A stretch of DNA of 64,000 nucleotides from an uncultured bacterium (GTDB lineage: Bacteria; Bacillota; Clostridia; Oscillospirales; Oscillospiraceae), in NCBI GenBank assembly GCA_946548895.1, contig CAMNQF010000011.1:1-64000 (forward strand), in the 5' to 3' direction. The notes beneath the pieces were generated by a model. The model did no database searches. It was given only the letters and a program-made list of their open reading frames with translations, and was not told where the DNA came from. Every line of letters starts with the position of its first letter. Position 1 is the stretch's first letter. The translations under genes and the position numbers were made by a program. Shown here piece by piece: positions 17,222 to 25,989 of the stretch.

Positions 17222-18397
17222 ATGAACAAGGAATTTTTGAAAAAGATTTTTTTCCAGTCCCTGACGGGCTTTTTGTCCTTAGCCCTGGCAATTCTGCTGT
17301 TCTTTTGCATTCAGCGGATGGACCAGATCCGTCAGGGTTTCCAGTGGCTGATGGGGGTGCTGATGCCCTTCATCTACGGAGGCACTATGGCGTATTTGCT
17401 CAAAACGCCCTGCAGCTTTTTGGAAGAGAAGATTCGGGATATACTGCCGGAAAAGCATAAAAAGCAGGCCAGCATTCTGGCGGTTGTGGCGGTGCTGCTT
17501 CTCAGCGTATTGGTGCTTTATCTGCTGTTGAGCATGATTATTCCGGAGATGGCTAGGAGCATTGTCGCGCTGGCGGTGGCGGTGCCGCCCAAAGCGGAAG
17601 AGTTCACCCATTGGGTGATTGGCCATTTAGAGGGCAATGAGGCCCTGCAAAACTATGTAAATAACGCGTTTGCCAGCCTGGAGGCGTGGCTGTACAATTG
17701 GGCCACCACCGACCTGCTGCCCACCATGCAGGGAATGATGGACGGTGTGGTGACGACCGTGAGCTCCGTGTTCACCGTGATGAAGAACATCGTGTTGGGT
17801 GGGATCATCTGTATCTATCTGCTTGCGGGCCGAAAAAAATTCGCGAAGCACGGAAAAGCGCTGGTTTACGCCGTATTAAAGCCCCGGTGGGCGGAGGGAC
17901 TGCTCCGGGAGCTGGCCTTTGTGGACAAAACTTTCGTGGGATTTTTCGGCGGAAAGATTCTGGACAGCGCCATTGTTGGGGTGATCTGCTACATATTCTG
18001 CCTGATCATGACGGTTGCGGCGGGGTTCCAAAACGCGGTGCTGATTAGCGTGATTATCGGCGTGACCAACGTGATCCCCTATTTTGGGCCTTTTATCGGG
18101 GCGGTGCCCGCTGCCTTGCTGACCCTCATTTCCAGCCCCAGAAACTGCCTGATTCTGCTGATTTTTATTGTGATTTTGCAGCAATTTGATGGAAATGTGT
18201 TGGGCCCCAGATTGCTGGCGGACAGCGTGGGGCTCAACGGCTTCTGGGTGCTCTTCGGAATTACGCTGTTTGAGGGGCTGTTCGGCTTTGTGGGCATCCT
18301 GGTGGGGGTTCCAGTTTTTGCCGTCATCTATGATCTGGTGCGGCGGTGGATTTTGGCCGGCCTCCGAAAGCATGACAAGATGGACGTTTTGGAATAG
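17222..18397 (+). CDS. AI-2E family transporter (UPF0118)
   Basis: A 391-residue membrane protein of the PF01594 family with paired N-terminal helices, a periplasmic-side loop, and the conserved C-terminal block VTNVIPYFGPFIGAVPAALL followed by NGFWVLFGITLFEGLFGFVGILVGVP. Members include putative AI-2 exporters, Na+/H+ antiporters and sporulation membrane proteins; the substrate here cannot be assigned. The chosen ATG has AGGAAG upstream and lies after the promoter. Confidence 0.87.
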   Translation: MNKEFLKKIFFQSLTGFLSLALAILLFFCIQRMDQIRQGFQWLMGVLMPFIYGGTMAYLLKTPCSFLEEKIRDILPEKHKKQASILAVVAVLLLSVLVLYLLLSMIIPEMARSIVALAVAVPPKAEEFTHWVIGHLEGNEALQNYVNNAFASLEAWLYNWATTDLLPTMQGMMDGVVTTVSSVFTVMKNIVLGGIICIYLLAGRKKFAKHGKALVYAVLKPRWAEGLLRELAFVDKTFVGFFGGKILDSAIVGVICYIFCLIMTVAAGFQNAVLISVIIGVTNVIPYFGPFIGAVPAALLTLISSPRNCLILLIFIVILQQFDGNVLGPRLLADSVGLNGFWVLFGITLFEGLFGFVGILVGVPVFAVIYDLVRRWILAGLRKHDKMDVLE

Positions 18398-18399
18398 GG

Positions 18400-18436
18400 A
18401 AAAAAGGCCGCCCGGACAATGTCCGGGCGGCCTTTC
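18400..18436. terminator. Shared terminator between convergent genes
   Basis: GGCCGCCCGGACA-atg-TGTCCGGGCGGCC with a six-A run on the left (T run on the minus strand) and TTTCC on the right. It serves the chemoreceptor gene and probably also the AI-2E gene. Confidence 0.8.
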
Positions 18437-18446
18437 CGCAAATGCA

Positions 18447-20111
18447 TCAGCGGTAGCGAGCGGTTGCCTTTAACTTAAACCGATTGGTCTGATCCTCCAG
18501 CAGATGGACCTGATCGAACAATTCGGTGCTGACTGCGGCGGACTCCTCGCTGCTCGCGGAGTTGGTCTGAACCACGGAGGAGATTTGCCCAATGCCCTCG
18601 GACACCTGGGCCAGAGAGTCCGCTTCCTGGTGAATGGCCTCCGCGATGGTTTCAATGGCCCTGTTGGACTGCACCACCAGATCCATGGCTTTCTTCAGGG
18701 AGTCGGATACCTCGCCCACAATGTCGGTGCCCCGGCGGGTGGCCTGGATGGAGTTCTCAATGAGGCCCTTGGTGGCCTTGGCGGCCTCGTCGGATTTGGA
18801 CGCCAAGCTGCGCACTTCATCGGCCACCACGGCAAAGCCCTTGCCGGCGGCGCCGGCCCGGGCGGCCTCCACCGCCGCGTTCAGCGCCAGAATGTTGGTC
18901 TGGAAAGCGATATCCTCGATGGTGGCAATGATGCGGCCGATCTGCTGGGAGGCGTCGGAAATGTTCGCCATAGCGGCCACCATCTCTTCCATCTGCCGGC
19001 TGCTCAACGTGACCTGCTCGTTGGTGAGCCGGGCGCTGTCCTGGGCGTCGGCAGCGGCCTGGGCGTTGCGGCCGGCGCTCTTGGACAGGTCATCCACCGT
19101 GGCATAGAGTTCCTGCACCGCGCTGGCCTGCTCCGTCGCACCCTGGGCCAGGGCCTGGGCGCCGCTGGACAGCTGCTCGGCGTGGCTGCTCACGCGCTGT
19201 TCCGCCTGGCCAATGTTGCCCAGCGCGTCAGAGATGGCGGAGGTAAAGGTATTCAGCGCCACTTCGATGGACTGGAAATCGCCAATGTATGGAGTAGAAA
19301 CGGACACGTCGAAATTACCCCCGGCCAGCTCGCCCATAATGCGGTTGATGTCCTCCACATATTGGCGGATGCGGCCCACCGAGTCCTCCAGGGTCTGGGC
19401 CAGCTGGCCCAGCTCATTCTTGGAAGTATAGTTCAATTGCAGGTTCAAATCGCCATCCTGAAGGGGTTTGGTCCGCTCCGTGATGAGGAGCAGGGGCTGG
19501 ATGACGTGGCGCATAATGAACACCACCAGGCTGATCAGGGCGATCAGGTTAAGCACAAGGCAGATCACGGTGAGGGTGTGCATGAGGGCGATGGTGCTGC
19601 TCATGCGCTGGGCGCAGCTATTGCTCAGGACACTGCCCCGCTCCACCACCTGGTCCAGCAGGCCCACCAGGGTGGTGAGGTTTGCCTGGATGGTCTCTTG
19701 ATAGTACTGCTGGGCCTGAATCCGGCTGTTGGCGAACATATTCAGGGCAGTGCCCGCGGAGGCGTGGAGTTCCCGGTGGAGGGGCTCAATTTCGGCGCGC
19801 AGCCGGTCGATCTCATCGTCATGCAAGTCGATCTCACTGTACAGCCACTTGCCCAGGACGCAGCCGGTATGGTCCATGCTGCCGGTGAACTCCGTCCCGG
19901 CGTACAGGGCGTTGCTCAGGTTGGCCGACCACTTGTAGTGGGCCACCTCCGCCCGCTGGGCGCTGTCCAGCAGGGCGCTGGCCTGGACGTTTTCGGCCTG
20001 AGTGCCCTCAATGCGCAGAATGTTTAGGGTGGTCACGCCGCTGAACAGCGCCACCGCGACAATGGCGCAGATGACGCGTATGTTGACCGATCTTTTGATA
20101 CTTTTACCCAT
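18447..20111 (-). CDS. Methyl-accepting chemotaxis protein with an extracytoplasmic CZB-type zinc motif
   Basis: A 554-residue chemoreceptor: TM1 (about 11-33), an outer helical sensor domain, TM2 (about 185-205), HAMP, and the signalling domain with hairpin tip EDIAFQTNILALNAAVEAARAGAAGKGFAVVADEVRSLA, which binds CheA/CheW. The sensor domain contains HYKW (His58), CVLGKW (Cys84) and HRELH (His112, His116). This fits the published CZB zinc signature Hxx[WFYL]-x(21-28)-CxLGxW-x(18-27)-HxxxH in order and spacing. CZB domains are usually cytoplasmic; here the motif lies between the two membrane helices. Start chosen at the ATG after GAGGGGGG rather than 18 codons earlier. No other motility genes are in the window. 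Confidence 0.9.
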   Translation of the reverse strand: MGKSIKRSVNIRVICAIVAVALFSGVTTLNILRIEGTQAENVQASALLDSAQRAEVAHYKWSANLSNALYAGTEFTGSMDHTGCVLGKWLYSEIDLHDDEIDRLRAEIEPLHRELHASAGTALNMFANSRIQAQQYYQETIQANLTTLVGLLDQVVERGSVLSNSCAQRMSSTIALMHTLTVICLVLNLIALISLVVFIMRHVIQPLLLITERTKPLQDGDLNLQLNYTSKNELGQLAQTLEDSVGRIRQYVEDINRIMGELAGGNFDVSVSTPYIGDFQSIEVALNTFTSAISDALGNIGQAEQRVSSHAEQLSSGAQALAQGATEQASAVQELYATVDDLSKSAGRNAQAAADAQDSARLTNEQVTLSSRQMEEMVAAMANISDASQQIGRIIATIEDIAFQTNILALNAAVEAARAGAAGKGFAVVADEVRSLASKSDEAAKATKGLIENSIQATRRGTDIVGEVSDSLKKAMDLVVQSNRAIETIAEAIHQEADSLAQVSEGIGQISSVVQTNSASSEESAAVSTELFDQVHLLEDQTNRFKLKATARYR

Positions 20112-20218
20112 ATGGAAAAGTCCCCCCTCTTGGTTGTTTTGACGTGCGCGGCTCTTGCCGTGCAAACCGCCCTGTCATGTCCGGCGGAATGCCGCCGAAA
20201 GCATACGATGTCTTTTTT

Positions 20219-20247
20219 ATTATATACCAAGACGGACCTGATTGCAA
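20219..20247 (-). promoter_or_regulatory. Sigma-A promoter of the chemoreceptor gene
   Basis: On the minus strand TTGCAA, 17 bases, TATAAT, followed by a ~100-base leader with a CGGCGG/CCGCCG hairpin. No sigma-D (flagellar) type sequence was seen. Confidence 0.65.
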
Positions 20248-20340
20248 CAGGAAGAACGGCATACAAAAAGATGCAGAAATTCCCATCCGGCGAGGCAGGA
20301 AAGGGGGCCGGGCGCGAAAGGCCCCGTCCTCCCCAAAGAA

Positions 20341-20580
20341 TCACAGCTGCCGGTACATGGCCTCCGCGCCCGCCTTGCCCACGATGTCGGCGGTGGACAG
20401 AACCTCCACCTGAATGAGCTTTTCGCCAAATTTCAGCTCTAAAATGTCCCCGGTTTTCACATCATAAGACGCCTTCACCGGCCTGCCGTTGGCGGTCACC
20501 CGCCCGGCGTCGCAGGCCTCGTTGGCCACGGCGCGCCGCTTAATGAGCCGGGAGACCTTCAGCCATTTATCTAGCCGCAT
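20341..20580 (-). CDS. rqcP: RNA-binding S4 domain protein RqcP (YabO)
   Basis: A 79-residue S4-domain protein ([41 protein letters not shown]). B. subtilis RqcP (YabO), an Hsp15 relative, works with RqcH to add C-terminal alanine tails to nascent chains on stalled 60S-like 50S subunits. The neighbourhood SpoVB-like - MazG - HU - S4 matches the yabM-yabN-hup-yabO order of Firmicutes, which supports the name. The ATG is six bases after GGAGG; the track start is five codons too early. Confidence 0.85.
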   Translation of the reverse strand: MRLDKWLKVSRLIKRRAVANEACDAGRVTANGRPVKASYDVKTGDILELKFGEKLIQVEVLSTADIVGKAGAEAMYRQL

Positions 20581-20601
20581 AGTATACCTCCACAATTGCG
20601 C

Positions 20602-20632
20602 AAAATGAGGCAGGGCCCATTGCCCTGCCTCA
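20602..20632 (-). terminator. Hairpin between hup and rqcP
   Basis: TGAGGCAGGGC and GCCCTGCCTCA form an 11-bp stem followed on the minus strand by TTTTG. Probably a partial terminator that lets HU be made in excess over RqcP. Confidence 0.7.
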
Positions 20633-20643
20633 CCGAATGAACG

Positions 20644-20919
20644 TCAGCCAGCCACAGTATCCTTCAGGGCCTTGCCGGCCTTGAACACGGGCACCCGGGA
20701 CGCGGGGATCTCGATCTGCTCCTTGGTGTGGGGGTTGCGGCCCATGCGGGCGGAGCGGCTCTTTACCTCGAAGGAGCCAAAGCCCACCAGCTGCACCTTC
20801 TCGCCCTGCACCAGGGACTCGGTGATGGCGTCCACCACGGCGGCCACGGCGGCGTCGCTGTCCTTCTTGGACAGGCCGGTCTTCTCCGCCACGGCGGCGA
20901 TCAGTTCGGTTTTGTTCAT
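20644..20919 (-). CDS. hup: DNA-binding protein HU
   Basis: A 91-residue histone-like protein that bends and compacts DNA as a dimer. [20 protein letters not shown] is the classic N-terminus, and the DNA-binding arm reads [28 protein letters not shown]. The ORF track adds 47 spurious N-terminal residues; AGGAGG lies ten bases before the true ATG. It sits between mazG and rqcP. Confidence 0.95.
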   Translation of the reverse strand: MNKTELIAAVAEKTGLSKKDSDAAVAAVVDAITESLVQGEKVQLVGFGSFEVKSRSARMGRNPHTKEQIEIPASRVPVFKAGKALKDTVAG

Positions 20920-21029
20920 TATTTCTCTTCCTCCTAAAATTTGTGTGGTCAGGCGGGGCACAAAGGCCAGGTCCTCCCCTTGCGGCATCGCCGCGTATAT
21001 ACTTAAAGCGCGGCGTGGCGCTGTAAGTG

Positions 21030-21845
21030 TCATGCCAACTCCTCTTTGGCTGCGTTCCACAGGGTTAACTGCTCCCCGTCGGACAGCTCGTCCAGTTTTA
21101 CGCCAAGCTCTGCCGCCCCCTCCTCCACATTGCGGAACAGGCGGGCAAACCTGTCACAGGCGGCGTGGAGAGCCTCCTCTGGGTCGGCTTTCAGGTGCCA
21201 TGCCACCCACACGGCGGCAAAGAGCAGATCGCCCAGTGCCTCCACCGGATTACCCGCTGTCTCCGGGAATACGTCCCCCTCCAGAGCGGCTACTTCCAGA
21301 TTGCCCAGTTCATCGGACAGCTTCTCCATCGCGCTGCCGATATCCCGCCAATAAAAACCTGCCTTGGCGGCTTTCTTGTTCATCTTCTCCGCCCGCCACA
21401 AAGCGGGCAGGGTGCGGGCCACGGCGTCCACCGCGTCGGCCTGGGTATCCTGGTGCTTTTCCTTCTTTTTCAGCTCTTCCCAGTTGGAGAGGACTTCCTC
21501 GGTGGAGCGAACGTTCACTTCCCCAAAAACGTGGGGGTGCCGGTAGATCAGCTTCTTGCACACCCCGTCCGCCACGTCGTCCAGCGTGAACCGGCCCGCG
21601 TCCTCCTCAATGGAGGTGTGAAAATACACCTGAAGAAGCACGTCTCCCAGTTCCTCCTTGAGGCCGTCCACATCACCGTTGTCAATGGCCTCCGCCGCCT
21701 CGCAGGCCTCCTCAATAAAGTTGCGGCGGATGGACTGGTGGGTCTGCTCCTGGTCCCAGGGACAGCCCCCCGGGTGGCGCAGTACCCGGACCAGTTCCAT
21801 CAGGTCCTGGCTGTTATAACTTTTTTTCGAAGTCCAATTTACCAT
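21030..21845 (-). CDS. mazG: Nucleoside triphosphate pyrophosphohydrolase MazG
   Basis: Hydrolyses (d)NTPs to monophosphates and pyrophosphate, removing aberrant nucleotides. The 271 residues contain two MazG repeats: the first has [30 protein letters not shown] and [18 protein letters not shown], the second [18 protein letters not shown] and [21 protein letters not shown], with the EExxE/ExxD metal sites. The N-terminal methylase domain of B. subtilis YabN is absent. Start at the ATG after AGGTGA. Upstream lies the SpoVB-like gene. Confidence 0.93.
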   Translation of the reverse strand: MVNWTSKKSYNSQDLMELVRVLRHPGGCPWDQEQTHQSIRRNFIEEACEAAEAIDNGDVDGLKEELGDVLLQVYFHTSIEEDAGRFTLDDVADGVCKKLIYRHPHVFGEVNVRSTEEVLSNWEELKKKEKHQDTQADAVDAVARTLPALWRAEKMNKKAAKAGFYWRDIGSAMEKLSDELGNLEVAALEGDVFPETAGNPVEALGDLLFAAVWVAWHLKADPEEALHAACDRFARLFRNVEEGAAELGVKLDELSDGEQLTLWNAAKEELA

Positions 21846-21914
21846 AGTATCACCTGAATTGCAAGGTTTTTTTCCCGCGGACGCAGATTATTCCCGTTTT
21901 TTTCTGAAAAAGCT

Positions 21915-23588
21915 TCACTCGACCCGGAGAATCCGGGCGATTTTGTCTCCCTTGGGGATGAGGGACAGGTCGTCCCGGGAGATGGCGCGGGTGACGAGGA
22001 TGAGGGCGAAATAGACGATCACCGCCACGCCGATGGCCGCCAGCACGGACAGGGCGTTGCCTGTGCCGCTGAGAGCCATGGCGGTGGAGCCGTCCGGCAG
22101 GAGCTCCTCCGTTTCGGTTACAAAAATCTTCAGCGCCAGCATGGCCTTGTTCGCCAGCCCGTTCACCGCCCAGGCGGTCAGCCCCATGGCCGCCGACGCG
22201 GCCACCGGCTTGACGAACACCCGGCTCAGGCTCAGGGAGCGGGGCAGGGTACGCCAGATGATGAACAGGTCCAGCAGGGCGATGATCCAGAAGCAGGCCA
22301 CCGTGCTGATGGCGCCGCCCTTGACGCCGATGTCCGGGTTGCCGATGAGGAAATAGCCCACCGCCAGCTTCAGCGCGCAGCCGATGACGGTGGTGGCCAT
22401 GGGCAGGGCCACCATGCGGTAGGCCTGGAGGACGGAGTTGCACACCAGCATGAAGCACACCGCCACGGAGGCCACCCCCAGCACGGACAGCATCCAGCCC
22501 CCCAGCGCCACGTCGGTGCCGGGGTAAAGCAGACGCATAATGGGCTCCCCCAGCACGAACAGCCCCACCCCGGCGGGTATGGCCAGCAGGGCGGTGGTGC
22601 GCAGGGTGGTTTCGCTGATCTGGGCGGCCTGGCGGCGGCGCTTCACCTTCAAGGCGGCGGACACGTGGGGGATGACGCTGGCGGTCAGCGGCACCATGAA
22701 GGAGGCGGGCAGGTTGTACAGGGTCAGGGCCTTGTCATACACGCCCTTGGTCTCCCGGGCCGCGTCCAAGGTGAGGTTCAGAGCGTCCTGGAGCTGCCCC
22801 AGCAGGATGCGGGAGTCCAAAATGTTGGTCAGGGCGATAACGGAGGAGCTCAGGGTGATGGGAATGGCCAGCTTGGCCAGGGTGGCCAGAATGGTGCGGG
22901 AATCCTCCGGCTCGTCGGTGCTGCCGGGCAGGGTGCGCAGGTGCCGGCGGTAGCAGATATACACGTACAGGGCGCCCAGGGCGCAGCCCACCGACACGCC
23001 CAGGATGGCCCCGGCGGCGGCCAGCGCCTCGTCCTTCATCTGGGTTTTGAAGAAGGAGGCCAGGGCCAGGCCGATGACCAGCTTGCACAGGGCTTCGATG
23101 ATCTGGGACACCGCGGTGGGGGTCATGAGGGCGTGGCCCTGGAAATAGCCCCGGTAGGCGGACAGGGGGCAGATGAAGAACACCGCCGGTGCCAGGGCCA
23201 GGATGCTGTAGGCGGCCTGGCTGTCCCGCATCAGGTCGGCCAGCTGGTGGGGGAACACGGCCATCACCAGGAAGCTGATGGTGCCCAGCACGCAGAAGGC
23301 GGCCATGGACAGCTGGAATACCCGCTTTACCTGGTTGCCCCGGCCCACGGCGTTGGATTCGGACACCATCTTGGACAGGGCCACCGGCAGGCCGCCGGTG
23401 GAGATGATGATGAGCAGGGAGTAGATGTTGTAGGCGGTGTTGAAGTCGGCGAAGCCCGCGTCGGACAAAATGCCGCCCAGGGGGATTTTGTACAGCGCCC
23501 CGATGAGCTTCACAATGATGACGCCCGCCGTCAGAATTCCGGCGCCGCCGAAGAAGGAGTTCTTTTTTGGTGTGGATGCAGAAGACAT
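21915..23588 (-). CDS. Polysaccharide/lipid flippase of the SpoVB (MOP) family
   Basis: A 557-residue membrane protein with about 14 helices, MVS/MATE-like fold. The beginning (FFGGAGILTAGVIIVKLIGALYKIPLGGILSDAGFADFNTAYNIYSLL) is typical of the SpoVB/YabM group, which moves lipid-linked precursors across the membrane. Linkage to mazG, hup and rqcP matches the yabM locus of spore formers. Whether it acts in cortex synthesis (SpoVB) or exopolysaccharide export cannot be decided. Confidence 0.88.
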   Translation of the reverse strand: MSSASTPKKNSFFGGAGILTAGVIIVKLIGALYKIPLGGILSDAGFADFNTAYNIYSLLIIISTGGLPVALSKMVSESNAVGRGNQVKRVFQLSMAAFCVLGTISFLVMAVFPHQLADLMRDSQAAYSILALAPAVFFICPLSAYRGYFQGHALMTPTAVSQIIEALCKLVIGLALASFFKTQMKDEALAAAGAILGVSVGCALGALYVYICYRRHLRTLPGSTDEPEDSRTILATLAKLAIPITLSSSVIALTNILDSRILLGQLQDALNLTLDAARETKGVYDKALTLYNLPASFMVPLTASVIPHVSAALKVKRRRQAAQISETTLRTTALLAIPAGVGLFVLGEPIMRLLYPGTDVALGGWMLSVLGVASVAVCFMLVCNSVLQAYRMVALPMATTVIGCALKLAVGYFLIGNPDIGVKGGAISTVACFWIIALLDLFIIWRTLPRSLSLSRVFVKPVAASAAMGLTAWAVNGLANKAMLALKIFVTETEELLPDGSTAMALSGTGNALSVLAAIGVAVIVYFALILVTRAISRDDLSLIPKGDKIARILRVE

Positions 23589-23609
23589 AACCTCAGACCT
23601 TTCCCGTTG

Positions 23610-24920
23610 TCACTTGAACAGAAGGGGCAGGGCGTACTGCCTGACCTCCGCCTTGACGCGGTCCAGGTCCAGCGTCAGGAAGGCCCCGTTTTGGTATATG
23701 ACGCGGCCCCGGGCCATATTCATCACCACGTTGGAGCCGTGGGCGGAGAACACCAGGTTTTCCGCCACGTCGTGGCAGGGGATGAGGTTGGGGGCGTCGA
23801 AGTCCACCAGGATCAGGTCGGCGGGGCGGCCCGCCTCAATGCGCCCGGTGTGCCGGCCCAGGGCCTTCCCGCCGCTGGCGGTGGCCATCTCCAGGGCCTG
23901 GCGGGCGGTCACGGCCATGGGGTCCCGGCCCACGCCGTTGTGGAGGACGGCGGCCAGCTTCATGTCGGCAAACGGGTCCACGCTGTTGTGGGAGCTGACG
24001 CCGTCGGTGCCCAGGGCCACGTTCACCCCGGCCTTCAGCATAGCGGGGATGGGCGCCACACCGGAGCCCAGCTTCAGGTTGGAGTAGGGGTTGTGGACGC
24101 AGGACACCCCTTTTTCCCGCATGATGGCCCAGTCGCCGGGGGTGGTGTACACGCAGTGGGCGGCAATGGCCCGGGTGCTTTTGCTCCACACGCCGTACTG
24201 GTCCAGGGCCTGGATGGGGGAGCGCCCGCCGTGGCGGAGCTGGCATTCCCGGTGCTCCCGTTCCGTCTCGGAGATGTGGACGTGCATCCCCAGGCCGTAG
24301 GCCTGGGCGTAATCCGCCATCCACTCCCACAGGGGGGCGGAGGAGGTGTATTCCCCGTGGATGGAGGCGTCGACGAGGATCTGGCCGTCCCCGGCGCCGT
24401 GCCACTCCTCCCGCAGGGCCCGCATATTGGCGCAGTCCTCGCAGGTGTCCGGGTTAAAGTCCGCCGGGTCGCCGAAGTACACGCCCCCCACGGACAGGTT
24501 GGCGGAGATGCCGGCGTCGTACACCTGCCGGGCCACCACCCCCATGCGCATATACATATCGGCGATGCAGGTGACGCCGGAGGCGATCATCTCCGCCAGG
24601 CCCAGTTGGGCGGCGGCGGCAATGGCCCGGTCGTCCCACTTGTCCTCGGCGGGGAAAATGTAGTCCTGGAGCCAGCTCTGGAGGTCGTGGCCCCCGCCGT
24701 ACCCCCGCATGAGGGTCATGGGCACATGGGTGTGGGCGTTGACGAAACCGGGCATCATCACCTTGCCGGTGCAGTCGATGGTCTGGTCGAAGTCCCCCCA
24801 GGGCCGGTTGGGGCCCACGTAGGAGATTTTAGAGCCGTCCACCGCCACGTAGCCGTACCGCAGGGTGGTAAACGCCTCGTCCATCAGCAGGGCGGTGACG
24901 TTGGTGAACAGGGTGGTCAT
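23610..24920 (-). CDS. mtaD: Amidohydrolase, 5-methylthioadenosine/S-adenosylhomocysteine deaminase type
   Basis: Expected to deaminate MTA and/or SAH to inosyl products. The 436 residues show the metal-dependent amidohydrolase motifs HTHVPMT (HxH), HVHISETEREH, AAHCVY and the late Asp in LGTDGVSSHNSVD. N- and C-terminal strands form the small beta-sandwich. It is followed in the direction of transcription by the flippase and preceded by a purine nucleoside phosphorylase with 20 bases between; the pair forms a short purine and methylthio-nucleoside salvage unit. Other nucleoside or guanine-type deaminase activity cannot be excluded. Confidence 0.87.
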   Translation of the reverse strand: MTTLFTNVTALLMDEAFTTLRYGYVAVDGSKISYVGPNRPWGDFDQTIDCTGKVMMPGFVNAHTHVPMTLMRGYGGGHDLQSWLQDYIFPAEDKWDDRAIAAAAQLGLAEMIASGVTCIADMYMRMGVVARQVYDAGISANLSVGGVYFGDPADFNPDTCEDCANMRALREEWHGAGDGQILVDASIHGEYTSSAPLWEWMADYAQAYGLGMHVHISETEREHRECQLRHGGRSPIQALDQYGVWSKSTRAIAAHCVYTTPGDWAIMREKGVSCVHNPYSNLKLGSGVAPIPAMLKAGVNVALGTDGVSSHNSVDPFADMKLAAVLHNGVGRDPMAVTARQALEMATASGGKALGRHTGRIEAGRPADLILVDFDAPNLIPCHDVAENLVFSAHGSNVVMNMARGRVIYQNGAFLTLDLDRVKAEVRQYALPLLFK

Positions 24921-24940
24921 GGAAAAAACCTCCTTTTATA

Positions 24941-25765
24941 TTACAGCTTGCGCAGGCAGCCCAGCACCAGCCGGGAGAACTTGTCCTTGGCGGCTTCGGC
25001 GGCGTCCAGCACCTCTTTCTCGCTGAGAGGCTGGTCCAGGATGCCCGCCGCCATGTTGCTCAACAGGGTGAAGCCCAAAATCTCCATGCCGCAGTGGCCC
25101 GCCGCGATGGCCTCCGGGGCGGTAGACATCCCCACCGCGTCGCCCCCCAGGAGGCGGACCGCCCGCACCTCGGCGGGTGTCTCGTACTGGGGGCCGTAGC
25201 AGTAGAAATAGACCCCCTCCCGCAGGGGGATGAACATATCGGCGGCGGTTTCCCGGGCGATCTTCTGGAGCCGGGGGGTGTACAGGTGGGAGGCGTCGGG
25301 GAAGCGGACGCCAAACTCTGGGATGTTTTCCCCCCGCAGGGGGGACTCGGAGAACAGCTTGATCTGGTCGGTGATGAGCATCAGGTCCCCCGCCTGCCAG
25401 TCGGTGCGCACGCACCCGGCGGCGTTGGTGACAATGAGGGTGTCGCAGCCCAGCAGCCGCAGGACGCGGACGGCGTAGGACACGTCGTCGTAGCCGTAGC
25501 CCTCGTAGTGGTGCATCCGGCCCTGCATGACGGCCACCGGCCGGCCCGCCAGGGAGCCGAACACCAGGCGGCCCTTATGGCCGGGGGCGGTGGACGCCTT
25601 GAAGTGAGGAATGTCCCCGTAGGGGATGGCGGTGGGGGATTCCACGATGTCGCCCAGGAAGCCCAGGCCGGAGCCCAGAACCATGGCGACTTTGGGGATA
25701 AATCCCCCGATTTTTTCCCGGATGTAATCAGCGCTCTCCTGATACTGTGCAAACGTGTACGCCAT
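24941..25765 (-). CDS. punA: Purine nucleoside phosphorylase, trimeric class I
   Basis: Splits (deoxy)inosine and guanosine with phosphate into base and ribose-1-phosphate. The 274 residues show the low-molecular-mass PNP motifs MVLGSGLGFLGD (phosphate loop), MQGRMHHYEGY, VTNAAGCV, QYETPAEVRAVRLLGGDAVGMSTAPEAI and GFTLLSNMAAG. GGGAGG precedes the ATG. It is the first gene of the pnp - mtaD pair; inosine or methylthioinosine made by the deaminase would be a natural substrate. A dyad GTAGA/TCTAC lies in the promoter region upstream. Confidence 0.93.
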   Translation of the reverse strand: MAYTFAQYQESADYIREKIGGFIPKVAMVLGSGLGFLGDIVESPTAIPYGDIPHFKASTAPGHKGRLVFGSLAGRPVAVMQGRMHHYEGYGYDDVSYAVRVLRLLGCDTLIVTNAAGCVRTDWQAGDLMLITDQIKLFSESPLRGENIPEFGVRFPDASHLYTPRLQKIARETAADMFIPLREGVYFYCYGPQYETPAEVRAVRLLGGDAVGMSTAPEAIAAGHCGMEILGFTLLSNMAAGILDQPLSEKEVLDAAEAAKDKFSRLVLGCLRKL

Positions 25766-25888
25766 AGCCGTAACCTCCCATGATAAAATTTTGTAGAATC
25801 AATATAGTCTACACCAGTTTTTCGCAAAAATCAATGAACAGGATATAAATTCCGAAAAAAAGCCGCAAGAGTTTGTCAGTCCTTCCCG

Positions 25889-25917
25889 TTGCATTTTTGG
25901 CTGAATTGGGGTATGAT
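25889..25917 (+). promoter_or_regulatory. Sigma-A promoter of nadE
   Basis: TTGCAT, 17 bases, TATGAT. It is followed immediately by a truncated copy of the dispersed repeat, which therefore lies in the 5' leader. Confidence 0.7.
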
Positions 25918-25920
25918 ACC

Positions 25921-25972
25921 GAAGCGCGGAGCCGTACGCCGCGAACAGGCGCAGCGTGACAACAGGAAACTG
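25921..25972 (+). repeat. Dispersed structured repeat, 3' remnant in the nadE leader
   Basis: GAAGCGCGGAGCCGTACGCCGCGAACAGGCGCAGCGTGACAACA matches the 3' end of the other copies; the 5' arm and inner hairpin are missing. Confidence 0.6.
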
Positions 25973-25989
25973 ACAAAGGAGGCCGCACA

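Noticed and set aside
22665-25199. 844-codon plus-strand ORF across three minus-strand genes
   Set aside because: It spans the flippase, deaminase and phosphorylase genes in antisense and has shadow-type composition.
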